The position numbers and the translations under genes were made by a program. This document shows, piece after piece, positions 54,636-64,000 of a stretch of DNA of 64,000 nucleotides. The notes under the pieces were generated by a model. It worked only from the letters and a program-made list of their open reading frames with translations. It searched no databases and was not told the origin of the DNA. Location of the stretch: assembly GCA_028641055.1 (NCBI GenBank), contig CM054062.1, positions 186,805,958 through 186,869,957 of the forward strand, in the 5' to 3' direction. The DNA is from Alopecurus myosuroides (taxonomy: Eukaryota > Streptophyta > Magnoliopsida > Poales > Poaceae). Numbering within the stretch: position 1 is the first letter of the stretch; every line of letters begins with the position of its first letter.

Positions 54636-57600
54636 TCAGACTCTTACTCGACAGTTGATTGAGAGTCGCGAAGTTTTTGAGGACAACTGGTTCGCCGATC
54701 GCGAGGAGGATGACATGCTGCCTTCTGATGACGCGGAACAGAGCAGTCCCGTTCCTGACAAGCGCGATGCTTCTCCAGCTTTATCCGCACTGTTCGCCTG
54801 CGATGGGCGCACATCTACAAGATAGTACGCGTCATTGTGCAGCGCTTTGCTGACAATGAAAGGCCCTTCCCATGGAGGAGACAACTTGTGCATCCCGGCT
54901 GTGCGTTGCACCAGCCTAAGGACCATGTCTCCTTCTCGGAAAACCCTTGGGTTCACCTTTCGGCTATGATAGCGCCGCAGGTTTTGCTGGTAGATAGCCG
55001 AACGTGACAGAGTCAGCTCTCTTGCTTCTTCAAGCAGGTCAACGTCGTCTTCTCGAGCTTCTCTCGCCTCCACCTCAGTGTAGAGGGCTACTCGGGGGGA
55101 GTCATGCTCTAAGTCTATTGGCAACACGGCCTCAGCCCCGTATACCAAGAAGAATGGCGTGTAGCCGGTTGACCGGTTAGGGGTAGTCCTTAGACTCCAC
55201 AACACCGCTGGCAACTCTTCTAGCCAACACCCAGGTGTTTTCAGCAATGGCTCAATCAGCCTTGGCTTGATGCCTGCCAGTACCATCCCATTTGCTCTCT
55301 CAACTTGCCCATTGGAGGCAGGGTGCGCGACTGACGCAACGTCTAGTCGGATATGCTTATCTCTGCAGAATCGCACCATTGCCCCCTCTGCAAAGTTGGT
55401 GCCATTGTCGGTGATGATACTGTGCGGGTAACCATATCTCATGATTATATCCTTCACGAATTTCACGGCTGTGACCCCATCGCACTTCCGAATAGGTTTC
55501 ACCTCGATCCACTTGGTGAACTTGTCCACCATGACCAAGATATGTGTCATATTGCCCTTAGCCGGCTTGAAAGGACCAACCATATCCAAGCACCAAACAG
55601 CAAATGGCCATGTGATAGGAATTGTTTTCAACTCGGAAGCTGGCATGTGAATCTTACTTGCGAACATCTGGCAGCCGGCGCACTTCCTCACAATATCTTC
55701 GGCTTGCTGCAGTGCAGTGAGCCAGTAGAAGCCATGTCGAAAAGCTTTCTTGACTAAAGCTCGAGAAGAGGCGTGGTGCCCACATTCCCCTTGATGTATC
55801 TCCACCAGGATTTCTTCTCCTTCTTCTGGGCTCACACAGCGTTGCAGCACGCCGGTGGCACTTCTCTTATGCAGCACATCTCGGACTATAGTGTAGCCCT
55901 TGGACCTTCTCTGAATCTGCCTCGCAGTTACTTCATCTTCAGGTAAAATGCCGTCCCTTAGAAAGGATAATATGGGCATAGCCCAACTCGGTGTCTCCCG
56001 TATGGGAAACACTGGTTCGTCCAGTTCCATTGGGACAGGCTCTGGTGGTTGCACAGGAGGCGTAGGAGCGCTTCTCTGCAGCCCAGACCGATTGGCGAGA
56101 ACTTCTTCAATGAATGCAACAGCTTCTGGGTTGAGGGTGGCAGTCCCCGAGTAAGGAGTGGCAGTCCCCGAGTAAGGAATGGCAGTCCCCGAGTAGGGAA
56201 TGGCAGTCCCCGAGTAGGGAGTGGCAGTCCCCGAGTAGGGAATGGCAGTCCCCGAGTAGGGAATGGCAGTCCCCGAGTAGGGAATGGCAGTCCCCGAGTA
56301 GAGGACGGCAGTCCCCGGGTTCCCTGCAGCACTCTCCCAGTCAATCTCCATTGGGTCAGATTCTTCATTTGGCAGAGAAGGAACAAAGATGGACTCCGAG
56401 TTGGGGGAAGGCTTGATGGATGGCTTCCTCAAATGCTCCAAGGCAATCCCTGCCGGGATGGACTGCCGAGAAGATCCCAACTTGGACAGCTCGTCTGCTG
56501 CTTCGTTCTCTGCTCGGTGAATGTGCTGGAACTCACAGCCTTCGAAAAACCCAGTCATTGACTGCACCAGGAAGCGATACGACGCCATGTTGGCATCCAA
56601 AGCGTCCCAGGTACCCGAGACTTGCTGCACCACCAGATCTGAGTCACCATAGCATATAATGCGCTGCACACCAACCTCCTTTGCTACTCGCAAACCATGC
56701 ACCACTGCCTCGTACTCGGCTACATTGTTGGATGCCTTGAAATGAATCTGCAACACATACTTGAGCTGATCCCGCTTGGGTGATGTTAGCACAACGCCAG
56801 CACCAAGGCCTTCTTTCACCTTTGAGCCATCAAAGTGCATCTTCCAATAGTTGGAAACTGGAGCAGGAGGTTCATATTGCATCTCGGCCCAGTCCACAAG
56901 AAATTCCGCCAGTACCTGAGACTTGATTGCTTCTCTTCTCGTATACGCGGGAGCGTACGCGGCTAGCTCAATCGCCCACTTGGCTACTCTGCCACTCGCC
57001 TCCTTGTTTCCCATGATGTCCGAGATGGGAGCAGAGCTCACAACAGTGATGGGGTGCTCCTGGAAGTAATGTTTCAGCTTCCTGGCGCCCAGGTACACAC
57101 CATATGTCATCTTCTGGTAGTGAGGATAGTTTTGCTTGGAACTGGACAGCTCTTCACTGAGATAATAGACTGGGCGCTGCACACTCTTGCCTTCTTCTTC
57201 TTGCTCCACCACTATCACCACGCTGACTACTCGGTTAGTCACGGCAATGTATAGCAGCATAGGCTCCTTGGGTAGCGGACTAGCCAAGACAGGAGCGCTA
57301 GCCAACATTGCTTTCAGCTCATTGAATGCCACATCCGCCTGCGGAGTCCAGACAAACTTGTCGCTTTTCTTCATCAGCTGGTACAAAGGCAGAGCCTTCT
57401 CGCCCATCCGGCCCAGGAAACGGCTCAGAGACGCCAAACACCCCGTGAACTTCTGCACATCCTTCAATGATCTCGGCAAAGACATGCTCTCAATAGCTTT
57501 TATCTTAGACGGATTGGCTTCAATGCCCCGACTAGAAACCAGAAAACCGAGTAGCTTTCCAGCTGGTACACCAAAGGTACACTTACTCGGATTCAGTTTC

Positions 57601-58049
57601 ATTTTGTACCTGCGTAGGTTAGCAAAGGTTTCCTCCAGGTCGGCAAGCAGAGTATGTGTTTTATTCGTTTTGATGACAATGTCATCTACGTACACCTGCA
57701 CATTCTTGCCGAGCTGGTCATGCAAGCATTTCTGCATGCATCTCTGATAGGTTGCACCCGCATTCCTCAGGCCAAAACACATGACACGATAGCAATAAGC
57801 CCCGTACGGGGTAATGAAGGCAGTCTTTATTTGATCAGCAGGATTGAGTGCAATCTGGTGGAAACCAGAGTAGGCATCTATGAAAGACAACAGTTCACAG
57901 CCGGCGGTGGAATCGATCACCTGATCGATGCGAGGTAGCGGGAAGGGATCCTTGGGGCATGCCTTGTTCAAGTCGGTGTAGTCGACGCACATGCGCCACG
58001 CAGTGGCAGCCTTGGGATCTTCCTTTTTCTTCTCGACCATGACCGGGTT
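54636..58049 (-). CDS. pol: Pol of element D (RT, two RNase H, integrase), open; C-terminus altered by deletion
   Basis: 1137 codons without a stop from the F insertion point. RT: RMCVDYTDLNK, FIDAYSGFHQI, YVDDIVIK. First RNase H: RPVYYLSE. Second RNase H: MHFDGSK, NNVAEYEAVVHGL, YGDSDLV, EAADELSK. Integrase: CGHH ... CAGCQ, WCLDMVGPF, TDNGTNF, SNGQVERANG. Between the second RNase H and integrase lies a heptapeptide repeat (YSGTAIP, from nine 21-bp units). The last 40 or so residues differ from B because a deletion near 54770 makes the frame read the antisense of aORF exon 2. The N-terminal part is beyond F. Confidence 0.94.
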   Translation of the reverse strand, partial: NPVMVEKKKEDPKAATAWRMCVDYTDLNKACPKDPFPLPRIDQVIDSTAGCELLSFIDAYSGFHQIALNPADQIKTAFITPYGAYCYRVMCFGLRNAGATYQRCMQKCLHDQLGKNVQVYVDDIVIKTNKTHTLLADLEETFANLRRYKMKLNPSKCTFGVPAGKLLGFLVSSRGIEANPSKIKAIESMSLPRSLKDVQKFTGCLASLSRFLGRMGEKALPLYQLMKKSDKFVWTPQADVAFNELKAMLASAPVLASPLPKEPMLLYIAVTNRVVSVVIVVEQEEEGKSVQRPVYYLSEELSSSKQNYPHYQKMTYGVYLGARKLKHYFQEHPITVVSSAPISDIMGNKEASGRVAKWAIELAAYAPAYTRREAIKSQVLAEFLVDWAEMQYEPPAPVSNYWKMHFDGSKVKEGLGAGVVLTSPKRDQLKYVLQIHFKASNNVAEYEAVVHGLRVAKEVGVQRIICYGDSDLVVQQVSGTWDALDANMASYRFLVQSMTGFFEGCEFQHIHRAENEAADELSKLGSSRQSIPAGIALEHLRKPSIKPSPNSESIFVPSLPNEESDPMEIDWESAAGNPGTAVLYSGTAIPYSGTAIPYSGTAIPYSGTATPYSGTAIPYSGTAIPYSGTATPYSGTATLNPEAVAFIEEVLANRSGLQRSAPTPPVQPPEPVPMELDEPVFPIRETPSWAMPILSFLRDGILPEDEVTARQIQRRSKGYTIVRDVLHKRSATGVLQRCVSPEEGEEILVEIHQGECGHHASSRALVKKAFRHGFYWLTALQQAEDIVRKCAGCQMFASKIHMPASELKTIPITWPFAVWCLDMVGPFKPAKGNMTHILVMVDKFTKWIEVKPIRKCDGVTAVKFVKDIIMRYGYPHSIITDNGTNFAEGAMVRFCRDKHIRLDVASVAHPASNGQVERANGMVLAGIKPRLIEPLLKTPGCWLEELPAVLWSLRTTPNRSTGYTPFFLVYGAEAVLPIDLEHDSPRVALYTEVEAREAREDDVDLLEEARELTLSRSAIYQQNLRRYHSRKVNPRVFREGDMVLRLVQRTAGMHKLSPPWEGPFIVSKALHNDAYYLVDVRPSQANSADKAGEASRLSGTGLLCSASSEGSMSSSSRSANQLSSKTSRLSINCRVRV
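54640..54825 (+). CDS. aORF of element D, exon 2 fused to antisense of pol
   Basis: After acceptor CCGTCTTTCAG the frame continues in phase from exon 1 for 61 codons to TAG. The first 41 codons resemble exon 2 of B (EVFEDNW against EIFEANW). From about 54770 the DNA is the 3' end of pol read backwards. A spliced product of about 358 residues is possible, lacking the coiled-coil half. Confidence 0.65.
   Translation, partial: TLTRQLIESREVFEDNWFADREEDDMLPSDDAEQSSPVPDKRDASPALSALFACDGRTSTR
56139..56327 (-). repeat. 21-bp minisatellite within pol of element D
   Basis: Nine units start at 56139, 56160, 56181, 56202, 56223, 56244, 56265, 56286 and 56307, exactly 21 bp apart. Plus strand: GGCAGTCCCCGAGTAGGGAA with small changes. 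The period is a multiple of three, so pol stays open. Confidence 0.95.
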
Positions 58050-58502
58050 TGTCGTGGGATAATCACGGCAGATGTTACCTGGGGTAACTGATCTTGGGGC
58101 AAGTCGACACAGGTATTCGGGAGAGGGTTTAGCTCGAAGGAAGACATGGCGAAAGCGATCTAAGAACCGGAGAATAACTCGCCGGATCTCAATATGAATT
58201 ATGCTAGATACTCGATAACAGGTGTTACAACTATGACTTGAATCTCTGGCAAACCAAACCTAGGGGCCGGTTTATAAAGCACCCGTACACCCCTAACTTG
58301 CCCTTCAAGGCACATCTTGAGTCCTATTCGAACTTTGCTTACAAACCCTAGCTTTCCTTACCGCAACCCACAATCCGGGTTACGAGGCCTACAAACTTTG
58401 GGCCTTCCAGAAGTCTCTTTATTCTTAGCCGGATCCTGTGCAACATCCTTTGGGCCGGATCACACCTTGGAGTTGGCCTACCGGGTTACTATCCCCCCAT
58501 CA
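58050..58502 (-). repeat. 3' LTR of element F
   Basis: 453 bp, TGTCGTGGGATAATC to CCCCCCATCA, clearly related to the 473-bp LTR of A. Followed by GTAGTCCCCAGAATAGC, the polypurine tract in reverse. Confidence 0.93.
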
Positions 58503-58894
58503 GTAGTCCCCAGAATAGCCTGGGCTTCCAAGATTTACTCTTCGAAGTGCTGGCTATTCCCTGCAGAAATATTGGATACAAAAACACATGAAGATCAAGA
58601 TACAATATGTTGACGAATGGCTGGAATTGGCACCAAGGGGGCCAGGCAAAGACCCGGCTCTCCCTTAAAGGTTCTCCCTTAATCTTCCAAACTCGAGCCT
58701 TAATAGGGAACTCCGTGATTTCGCACCTTCTTTGATAATTATCGCTGATACCAAGGAGAAGATTCCCCCTTCCCTTTTCTCGGGATCATATTGGTCTGTG
58801 CATGGAATGCGCCTTTCAAATTTTGAAATGGCCAATTATTACTCCGCACCCCCCGGGTCTCGACCGTTAAACTAGGCTTTTCCATCCGGGCGGT

Positions 58895-58902
58895 TATAAA
58901 TA
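58895..58902 (+). promoter_or_regulatory. TATA box of the antisense gene of F
   Basis: TATAAATAGG, about 390 bp inside the LTR as in A (6220). The leader runs to a donor after 59162 (TTTG|GTAAGT) and a UTR intron to 59663. Confidence 0.72.
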
Positions 58903-59663
58903 GGGCTCAGGGAACAAACCCAACTCTTAACGGCTCATTTTCCCCATTTCACTTCTTCTCAAATCTGAGCTCGCGGAGTGCCACCACGGAAGCCCCACGC
59001 ACCTCGCCGGAGCCCATCCGCCGTCGCCTGCGCTCCGCCACCGCGCGACTCACTCCAACTCCCAAATCCGCCGCCAAGCGCCCGATTCGCCGACCAACAA
59101 CCTCGAAAGGACATCAATCTTGCGCCATCTGTCTCCGCAAAGCTCTACTTCAATCCCCTTTGGTAAGTTCCTCGTATCCCTCGGCTCATCCTCGCAATTT
59201 CTCATCTTTTCCTCAGATCAGATCTGAATCAAGTAGTCCGCGATTTCTCGGGCCGCGCCGGATTAGCTCAATGATACTTACCATAGACATCCCCATAGAT
59301 AGGATTCATAGCTTATATTAATCTCCTAACTCCAGTAGTCATTAACATGGCCATAAATTTAGAAATAAGATCCCCAATCTAGGCTCGGGCCATATAAAAT
59401 TTCCGCCCTTGTTCTCCCTCCTCAGAAAATCTCACTTCTCCGGATCATTCGCAGATGGTAGGCATATAAACACCCTCATAACTTCTCCAAACATTTGCTT
59501 TTACGGAAAGCTCCATAGATTTTGTAATAGCACACAATACCCGGACACATCATACTTGACTCGGCAAGGCAATACCCGGTCTGTGCTTAAATTGCCGGTA
59601 ACTGCTTATCTACTAACTTCCGAGTTTTTGTTTCTTACGCCCTTTCCTTCAATGTTTTACCAG
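58903..59663 (+). other. 5' leader and UTR intron of the antisense gene of F
   Basis: GC-rich leader exon to 59162, then an intron of about 500 bp ending in TTTTACCAG. No coding sequence is supported. Confidence 0.6.
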
Positions 59664-60602
59664 GTCAATCCTATGGCACCCAAGAGGCAGGGGAAACAGC
59701 CGGCAAAGGCTAAATCCACAAACTCCATATCAGCCAATTGGGGGAAGTCCTCTGTTACCACGGCCAAACTGGAGGAGTTGGTCGAGCTTGGAACCCTACC
59801 TCCACAGGAAGCTATCCACTGGAGAGTGCCAGGCAACGAAACCCGACCTTCCCCAGCAACGGACGAGGTAATATGTTTCGTTGAGCACGTGACCCGGGGC
59901 TTCAGGCCTCCGGGTCACCCTTTCTTCCGTGACGTCCTAGACCACTACAAACTCCGTATTTTCGATATAGGCCCAAACTCCATTTTAAACATCTCTCATT
60001 TTATCGTTCTTTCCGAGTCTTACTTGTGCACTCCGCCAAGTCTGGCTCTCTTCGTCGAACTTTTTCAGTGCAAGCCGTGTCGCGAAAGCGGCGACGGCGC
60101 ACTTCTTACTTGCGGCGGGGTTTCCATCCAGCGCCGCAAGAACTCCCTAATGCCTCCTATTACACTCAATTCTCATGTGAAGCACTGGCAGCTCTCATAC
60201 TTCTACTGCCAGGATACCTCTCCACCCGGCGAAAAGAAGTTGCCGGGTTACTCGGAGGGTCAGCTTGACATCTCCGAGAAATTCAACGCCTTCGCCCCTG
60301 ACTCGGACAGGGAGGCGATCTTGCCTTTGCTAGCTAGGATCTCCATCTTGTCAGCCCAAGGCCTCATCGGGCTAAACCTGGTAAAGACCTGGGTCAGCTT
60401 CCGCATTCAGCCAAACTCCATTCGTGAGAAGCTGATGTGCGAATACTCGGGTCAAACCACGGACCCAATCCGATTCTCTACCAGCACCCTTGCTCCGGGT
60501 GACATTAACAAAACAATTAAGGGTTTCCTGACAGAGAAACTCGAGGTAATCCGGGGCATAGCCGGATTAGAACCTTTTACCCTCGAGAATCCAGCCCCCG
60601 CA
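59664..60602 (+). CDS. aORF of element F, first coding exon, intact
   Basis: ATG at 59673, nine bases after the acceptor, giving 310 codons without a stop. N-terminus MAPKRQGKQPAKAK, basic; then VICFVEHVTRGFRPPGHPFF, CKPCRESGDGALLTCGGVS, SYFYCQDTSPPGEKKLPGYS and FLTEKLEVIRGIAGLEPF. It is the intact form of the frameshifted copy in A and belongs to the 'putative gypsy type transposon' family. It ends at CCCGCA|GTAAGT. Confidence 0.88.
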
Positions 60603-60699
60603 GTAAGTTTTCTACCTTTTGATTTTGACTTCTAACAGCTTACTTTTATCCGCTTCTCTTGTTTCGATATCAACCATTACCCTGGTATTTTCTCCTCAG

Positions 60700-60784
60700 G
60701 CCGATGATGACTTTTGGACGGTTAACACCCCTCCTAACTCCGAAGACGCGGAGGAGGAAGATGATGTCGTTAACTCGGATGAAG
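60700..60784 (+). CDS. aORF of element F, acidic exon 2
   Basis: TCTCCTCAG to GATGAAG|GTATAT. Encodes TPPNSEDAEEEDDVVNSDE, like the exon of A at 7869. Confidence 0.72.
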
Positions 60785-60860
60785 GTATATACTTAATCCC
60801 TTGCACGCATTATATCCTGCCTTTTCTTCTTCCTTATGCTATAAGTCGGATATTTTTCAG

Positions 60861-61184
60861 AACGAGGAGGCCAAAACGAAGAAGAGGAAGAAGAAGAAGA
60901 AGAAGACAGCAGGGGCGGGTCCACCAGCGAGGAGGAAGAGCCGGAACCGACCCCCAAAGCCGGAACAAAGAGGAAATCTCAGAGGATAGCCCTCCAGGTT
61001 CTTACTTCATCTCCTTACACTTTGATTTTTGTTCCCATAACGTCACTCCGGGGCTAACCCCATTTTCTCCCCTTTTGATCATGACTGAAGGAGCCACCCG
61101 CGACTAGGCGCCGCGTAACCCGGAACCATCCGGGCAACGAGACCCTTAACCCGGTCGCTTCGTCGCCCCCGGTTCGACACTCTG
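60861..61184 (+). pseudogene. aORF of element F, exon 3 region
   Basis: After TATTTTTCAG an Arg/Lys-rich run is followed by RRRVTRNHPGNETLNP (near 61100-61150), matching PAKRRVTRNSPG of A. Either a small intron (about 60998-61090) or in-frame stops lie in between. The first part is extremely purine-rich (AAGAAGAGG repeats). Confidence 0.5.
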
Positions 61185-61260
61185 GTATTTATCGTAAACA
61201 AAAATTCTTTCCGGACATTCCTTTGCAACGTAACCCGAGACCTTTCTTGCCATTTTTTAG

Positions 61261-61312
61261 TATCTTCCGGGTCTAGCGGCGGCTTCCCCTCAGACTTCCC
61301 GGTGAACACCGG
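61261..61312 (+). CDS. aORF of element F, 52-nt exon 4
   Basis: CATTTTTTAG to CCGG|GTAAAC, 52 nt as in A (8454-8505). Confidence 0.65.
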
Positions 61313-61397
61313 GTAAACTTCTTTCCTCAGAGTTTATACCAACTTTTACCACCTTTTTCACAACCAAAGACTAACTGCACCCTCGCACCTTCTGCAG

Positions 61398-61782
61398 AGC
61401 CACTGTTGTTATTAGCGACGAAGAAGGCACGGAGGCTAAGGTCCGGGTCGAGAATAAGCCGGCCGATGATGCATTCGCCGCTACTGGCGATGAGCAAGCG
61501 TCGTCACCGGAGCTGGCTAGGCATGATGCCGGGTATCCCATTGCTTCGCACGCAGGCGAGAAAGAAACGGGAGCAGCTTCGAGCGCGGGAGGGGGACCAA
61601 ACTCCGACATTCGGATAACCCGGGTGCCACCTCCTGTTACAAGAAATGCTCCTTTTCCCACTTTCCAGGTACCCGAGCCATCTAACTCGGATAACGCTGA
61701 CTTTAACCAGCTGATGAGCGCTCTTCTCGCCATGAAAGCTTCAGAAGGGACTGTCTTAGAACGTATGGCTGCAGCACATCAG
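61398..61782 (+). CDS. aORF of element F, exon 5
   Basis: Starts after CTTCTGCAG, ends CATCAG|GTAACT. Acidic and Gly/Ser-rich, ending with NQLMSALLAMKA; equivalent to the frameshifted exon 8596-9004 of A. Confidence 0.66.
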
Positions 61783-61947
61783 GTAACTTTTACTTGATAC
61801 TCCTTATTATACATCCAGTCCCCAAGTCCCGAGTATAATTTTTTTTTTAATTATCCTCGGTACTTCGCATAATACTTTTCGGTAATCATTTCCTCAGAGG
61901 AAATACTCTCGTGATATCCGGCTTACAGCTTCACCCGGCCTTTGCAG

Positions 61948-62149
61948 GCAGAGATTACTCAGTCAGATGAAGCGTTACTTAAGGCTGAGCAGCTCTTGCT
62001 GGCTGAAGTTAAGCGTAGGGAGGCCCTTGAAGCGGAGATAAAGACTTTGAAAAAAGATGTCTCCACATACAAGAAGAAGTACAATGCCGCCCAATCCTCG
62101 CTGAAGAACTTATCGACTCAGATTACGGACACTTACCGTATTTTGCTAA
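61948..62149 (+). CDS. aORF of element F, coiled-coil exon 6
   Basis: CCTTTGCAG to GCTAA|GTAAGT. Open helix rich in Glu, Lys and Leu (AEQLLLAEVKRREALEAEIK), likely coiled coil; 202 nt, as in A. Confidence 0.75.
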
Positions 62150-62242
62150 GTAAGTTTGTTTATTTGCAACTAGCTTACTTACCTCATTTTGCCGTTGTAA
62201 TAATCAAAATTACTGATATGCTTTTGTGTTTTTCGATTGCAG

Positions 62243-62909
62243 GTGCTAACCTTGCTGCTCCGGAGGAGAATGCCATTACTCAAGTTAAAACTCTGAAGAC
62301 TGTGCTCCGGACGTTTTTTGCCGGTACGAAACTTTTGCTGGATGCTATCAAGTGGCCTTCTGAGGTATACCCGGGCGAGGAGAACCTTATGCAGGCCTTT
62401 TCCACAGCGCCTGGATGGATTGAAATACTGAAGCGTTCGTCCTGCCGAATTGGGATGACCCGGGCTTTAACGCTGGCGAAGGCTTATTTTCCAAAGCTTG
62501 ACCCGGCGAAGGTAGTATCCGGGTTCCCAGAGTTTAAAGCTGACGGATCCAAATTCAAGCCCCAGGATTTCAAAGCTATACAATCTGCGGTACGTCCTTC
62601 AGCCACAGCTTTGGCCGACAAGATGGATTTAAACACGATTATGAGCTCGTATGATTCTGAGGGCAAGGTTATCCTGGTGGAGGCACCCCCCCTATTGATA
62701 TGTTGGACAAATGGTCGACTGATCTGGCTAGGAGGAAGGAAGAGGCTGCAAAGAGGGAAGCAGAGCTGGGCGTAAAGCCGTCTACCTCTACCCCAGCCGT
62801 GCCTCCGCCTGTTCGTCCAGATGTGAAGAGCCCGGGCAAAACTGCTGGCAAGGCCAAGGAGCAAGTTCAAGACTTAGACCCGGAGGACCGCTCTCAGGAT
62901 GCCGAGTAG
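62243..62909 (+). pseudogene. aORF of element F, last exon, frameshifted
   Basis: After TCGATTGCAG. It contains SSCRIGMTRALTLAKAYFP, the motif after which A has a stop. A frameshift near 62690, in a run of seven C, moves the Lys/Glu-rich tail (KWSTDLARRKEEAAKREAEL) to another frame, ending in TAG. Apart from this, the F gene has few lesions. Confidence 0.75.
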
Positions 62910-64000
62910 GATGCTGCCTGTGCTTTGCGTTTCTCGAAACTGATATGATTTTTTTTTTGCGGTGCGCCTGTGCACCATTGATGCTGATACTATGACTGTA
63001 TGCTTTGTTAACTTATGATAACTCTTTGCCTCCCCTGGCTTTTGATAATCTCGATCCTCGTGTTACGTATAAGCTTATTCTCGATACTTTGAATTTTTGT
63101 TTTTAATTCCCTTTTGAGACTCGGCTAACCGAGTATCGGAGGTTTTGATAGACGGACTTTTCTTTAAGTCCCCAATACTCGGAAACTAAGGTTTACAGGC
63201 TTTAGTAGTTAAACAGTTTGTTTCTGTTTCGAAGTCCCCAGCCCCCATGACCCAAAGTACGAGCTAGGGGGGCGTGGCCTTTCTCAGATGACAAACTGCT
63301 TTTTACCAGGCTGGAAACCGATAGCTATTCACATAAATACTGAAGTCATGCTTAATACTTGTTGAGTTTCCGGCTATTTGAGCCTTATACTCTGCATGGA
63401 CTTGTGGTTTAGATGACCCTTTTGATTATCTTGTACTGTAAGCCGGCTTTCGCGTGGATACCATGCTGTTACATCTATACGAAAAACAGGGTCAAGCAAG
63501 TCCCATTGGGCTGCATAGTTTGATTGTAATCGTAAGTGAACAGATCATGCCACTTTAGTGCGAGTCACATCGAGCTTAAGTAAGAATAACCAAGAAATTT
63601 GGCTCCTTTGTCCGGTTATAAGATTGCAGCTGTACCCGTTTTTTCGAGTAATCAGCCCTCATAACTCATAGGCATCGAGGCCGGGTCTCCGGGCTTGTGA
63701 TTACTTACTTAAGCACACCAATCCCCGAAGACCTATATGCACGTGACGTATTTTGATGATATTGACGTATTGATAATGACAAGCATTACTTACTTGTAAC
63801 TGAAGCAAAGACCATGATACGACTTGAGACCATCTTCTTTTATTGATAAAATTTTTTTTTTTTTTTTTTGAATCAGCAGGCCGCCTCATTAAAAACCTTC
63901 CAGTCCCCTTAGGTACCCTGGATAGGAAAAGAGCGCGTATGAAACCTGCCGCCCATTACACTGCTTTAGTTATTCTCGAGAGTCGGCCTCGCGTTGGTAC
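62910..64000 (+). other. Spacer between aORF and pol of element F
   Basis: No gene. 63400-63690 and 63873-63933 match the corresponding spacer of A (10655-10960, 11145-11210). A run of 19 T lies just before the second block. Copies of AGTCCCC at 63169 and 63235 recall the polypurine tract in reverse. Pol of F is expected immediately beyond the edge. Confidence 0.7.

Larger units (their letters stand above)
51826..58049 (-). mobile_element. Tat-lineage element D, 3' part, nested in H
   Basis: 3' LTR (51826-52738), antisense aORF with promoter, then pol, cut at 58049 by F. ATCTG before the LTR would be one target duplication copy. About 3-4 kb of aORF present in B is missing, and the aORF exon 2 is joined directly to the 3' end of pol. 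Confidence 0.92.
58050..64000 (-). mobile_element. Tat-lineage element F, 3' part, nested in D (A family)
   Basis: 3' LTR (58050-58502), antisense aORF and the spacer before pol. Pol would begin just right of the window. GGGTT before the LTR would be one copy of the target duplication. It is the innermost element on this side. Confidence 0.92.

Noticed and set aside
56139..56327. Regular 21-bp repeats as a possible CRISPR array
   Set aside because: There are no unique spacers; units abut and keep an open pol frame. The genome is eukaryotic.

Overview
The window is plant DNA, most probably from a large-genome grass. It consists entirely of nested LTR retrotransposons, and I find no host gene. 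The grass assignment is inference. It rests on the GC-rich coding style, on Ty3/gypsy elements of the Tat lineage carrying an antisense gene of the 'putative gypsy type transposon' family, on a chromodomain-bearing gypsy family with LTRs over 4 kb, and on the depth of nesting. The names A to H below are labels for this window only.

Layout. E (Tat, + strand) is the outermost element visible, and both of its ends lie outside the window (visible part 25654-31379). B (Tat, +, from before 1 to 25653) sits in the E polyprotein gene. B is itself interrupted by A (complete Tat element, -, 5359-18462, target duplication GATAG) and by a 4.4-kb solo LTR (20294-24735, target duplication ACTCT). On the other side, C (Tat, same family as B, -, from 31380) cuts the antisense gene of E. 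G (chromodomain gypsy, -, from 32849) cuts C. H (+, 40224-51825, relative of G with almost all of pol deleted) cuts G. D (Tat, B family, -, from 51826) cuts the 3' LTR of H. F (Tat, A family, -, from 58050) cuts the pol of D. The right-hand halves of E, C, G, H, D and F all lie beyond base 64000, so the right side is six layers deep.

How the parts work. Each Tat element has LTR, gag-protease-RT-RNase H-second RNase H-integrase, then an oppositely oriented multi-exon gene (aORF) with its own TATA box next to the 3' LTR, then the polypurine tract and 3' LTR. B/C/D and A/F are two families; E is a third type. G, H and the solo LTR share very long LTRs (4.4-5.3 kb). Their TATA box lies only about 0.8-1.0 kb in, leaving a long transcribed non-coding leader. 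That leader carries a tRNA-like Pol III box and two short exon-like acidic coding segments with matching splice phases.

Most coding regions are broken by stops, frameshifts or lost catalytic residues. The exceptions are the visible pol of D, the first aORF exons of D and F, and the integrase tail of B. LTR comparison by eye gives about 1.5% divergence for A and about 0.7% for H, so all layers inside H are very young. The items I consider most worth a second look are the spliced LTR mini-gene, one octamer amplified in three separate tandem arrays of the B/D family, and a deletion in D that makes pol and the aORF overlap tail to tail.
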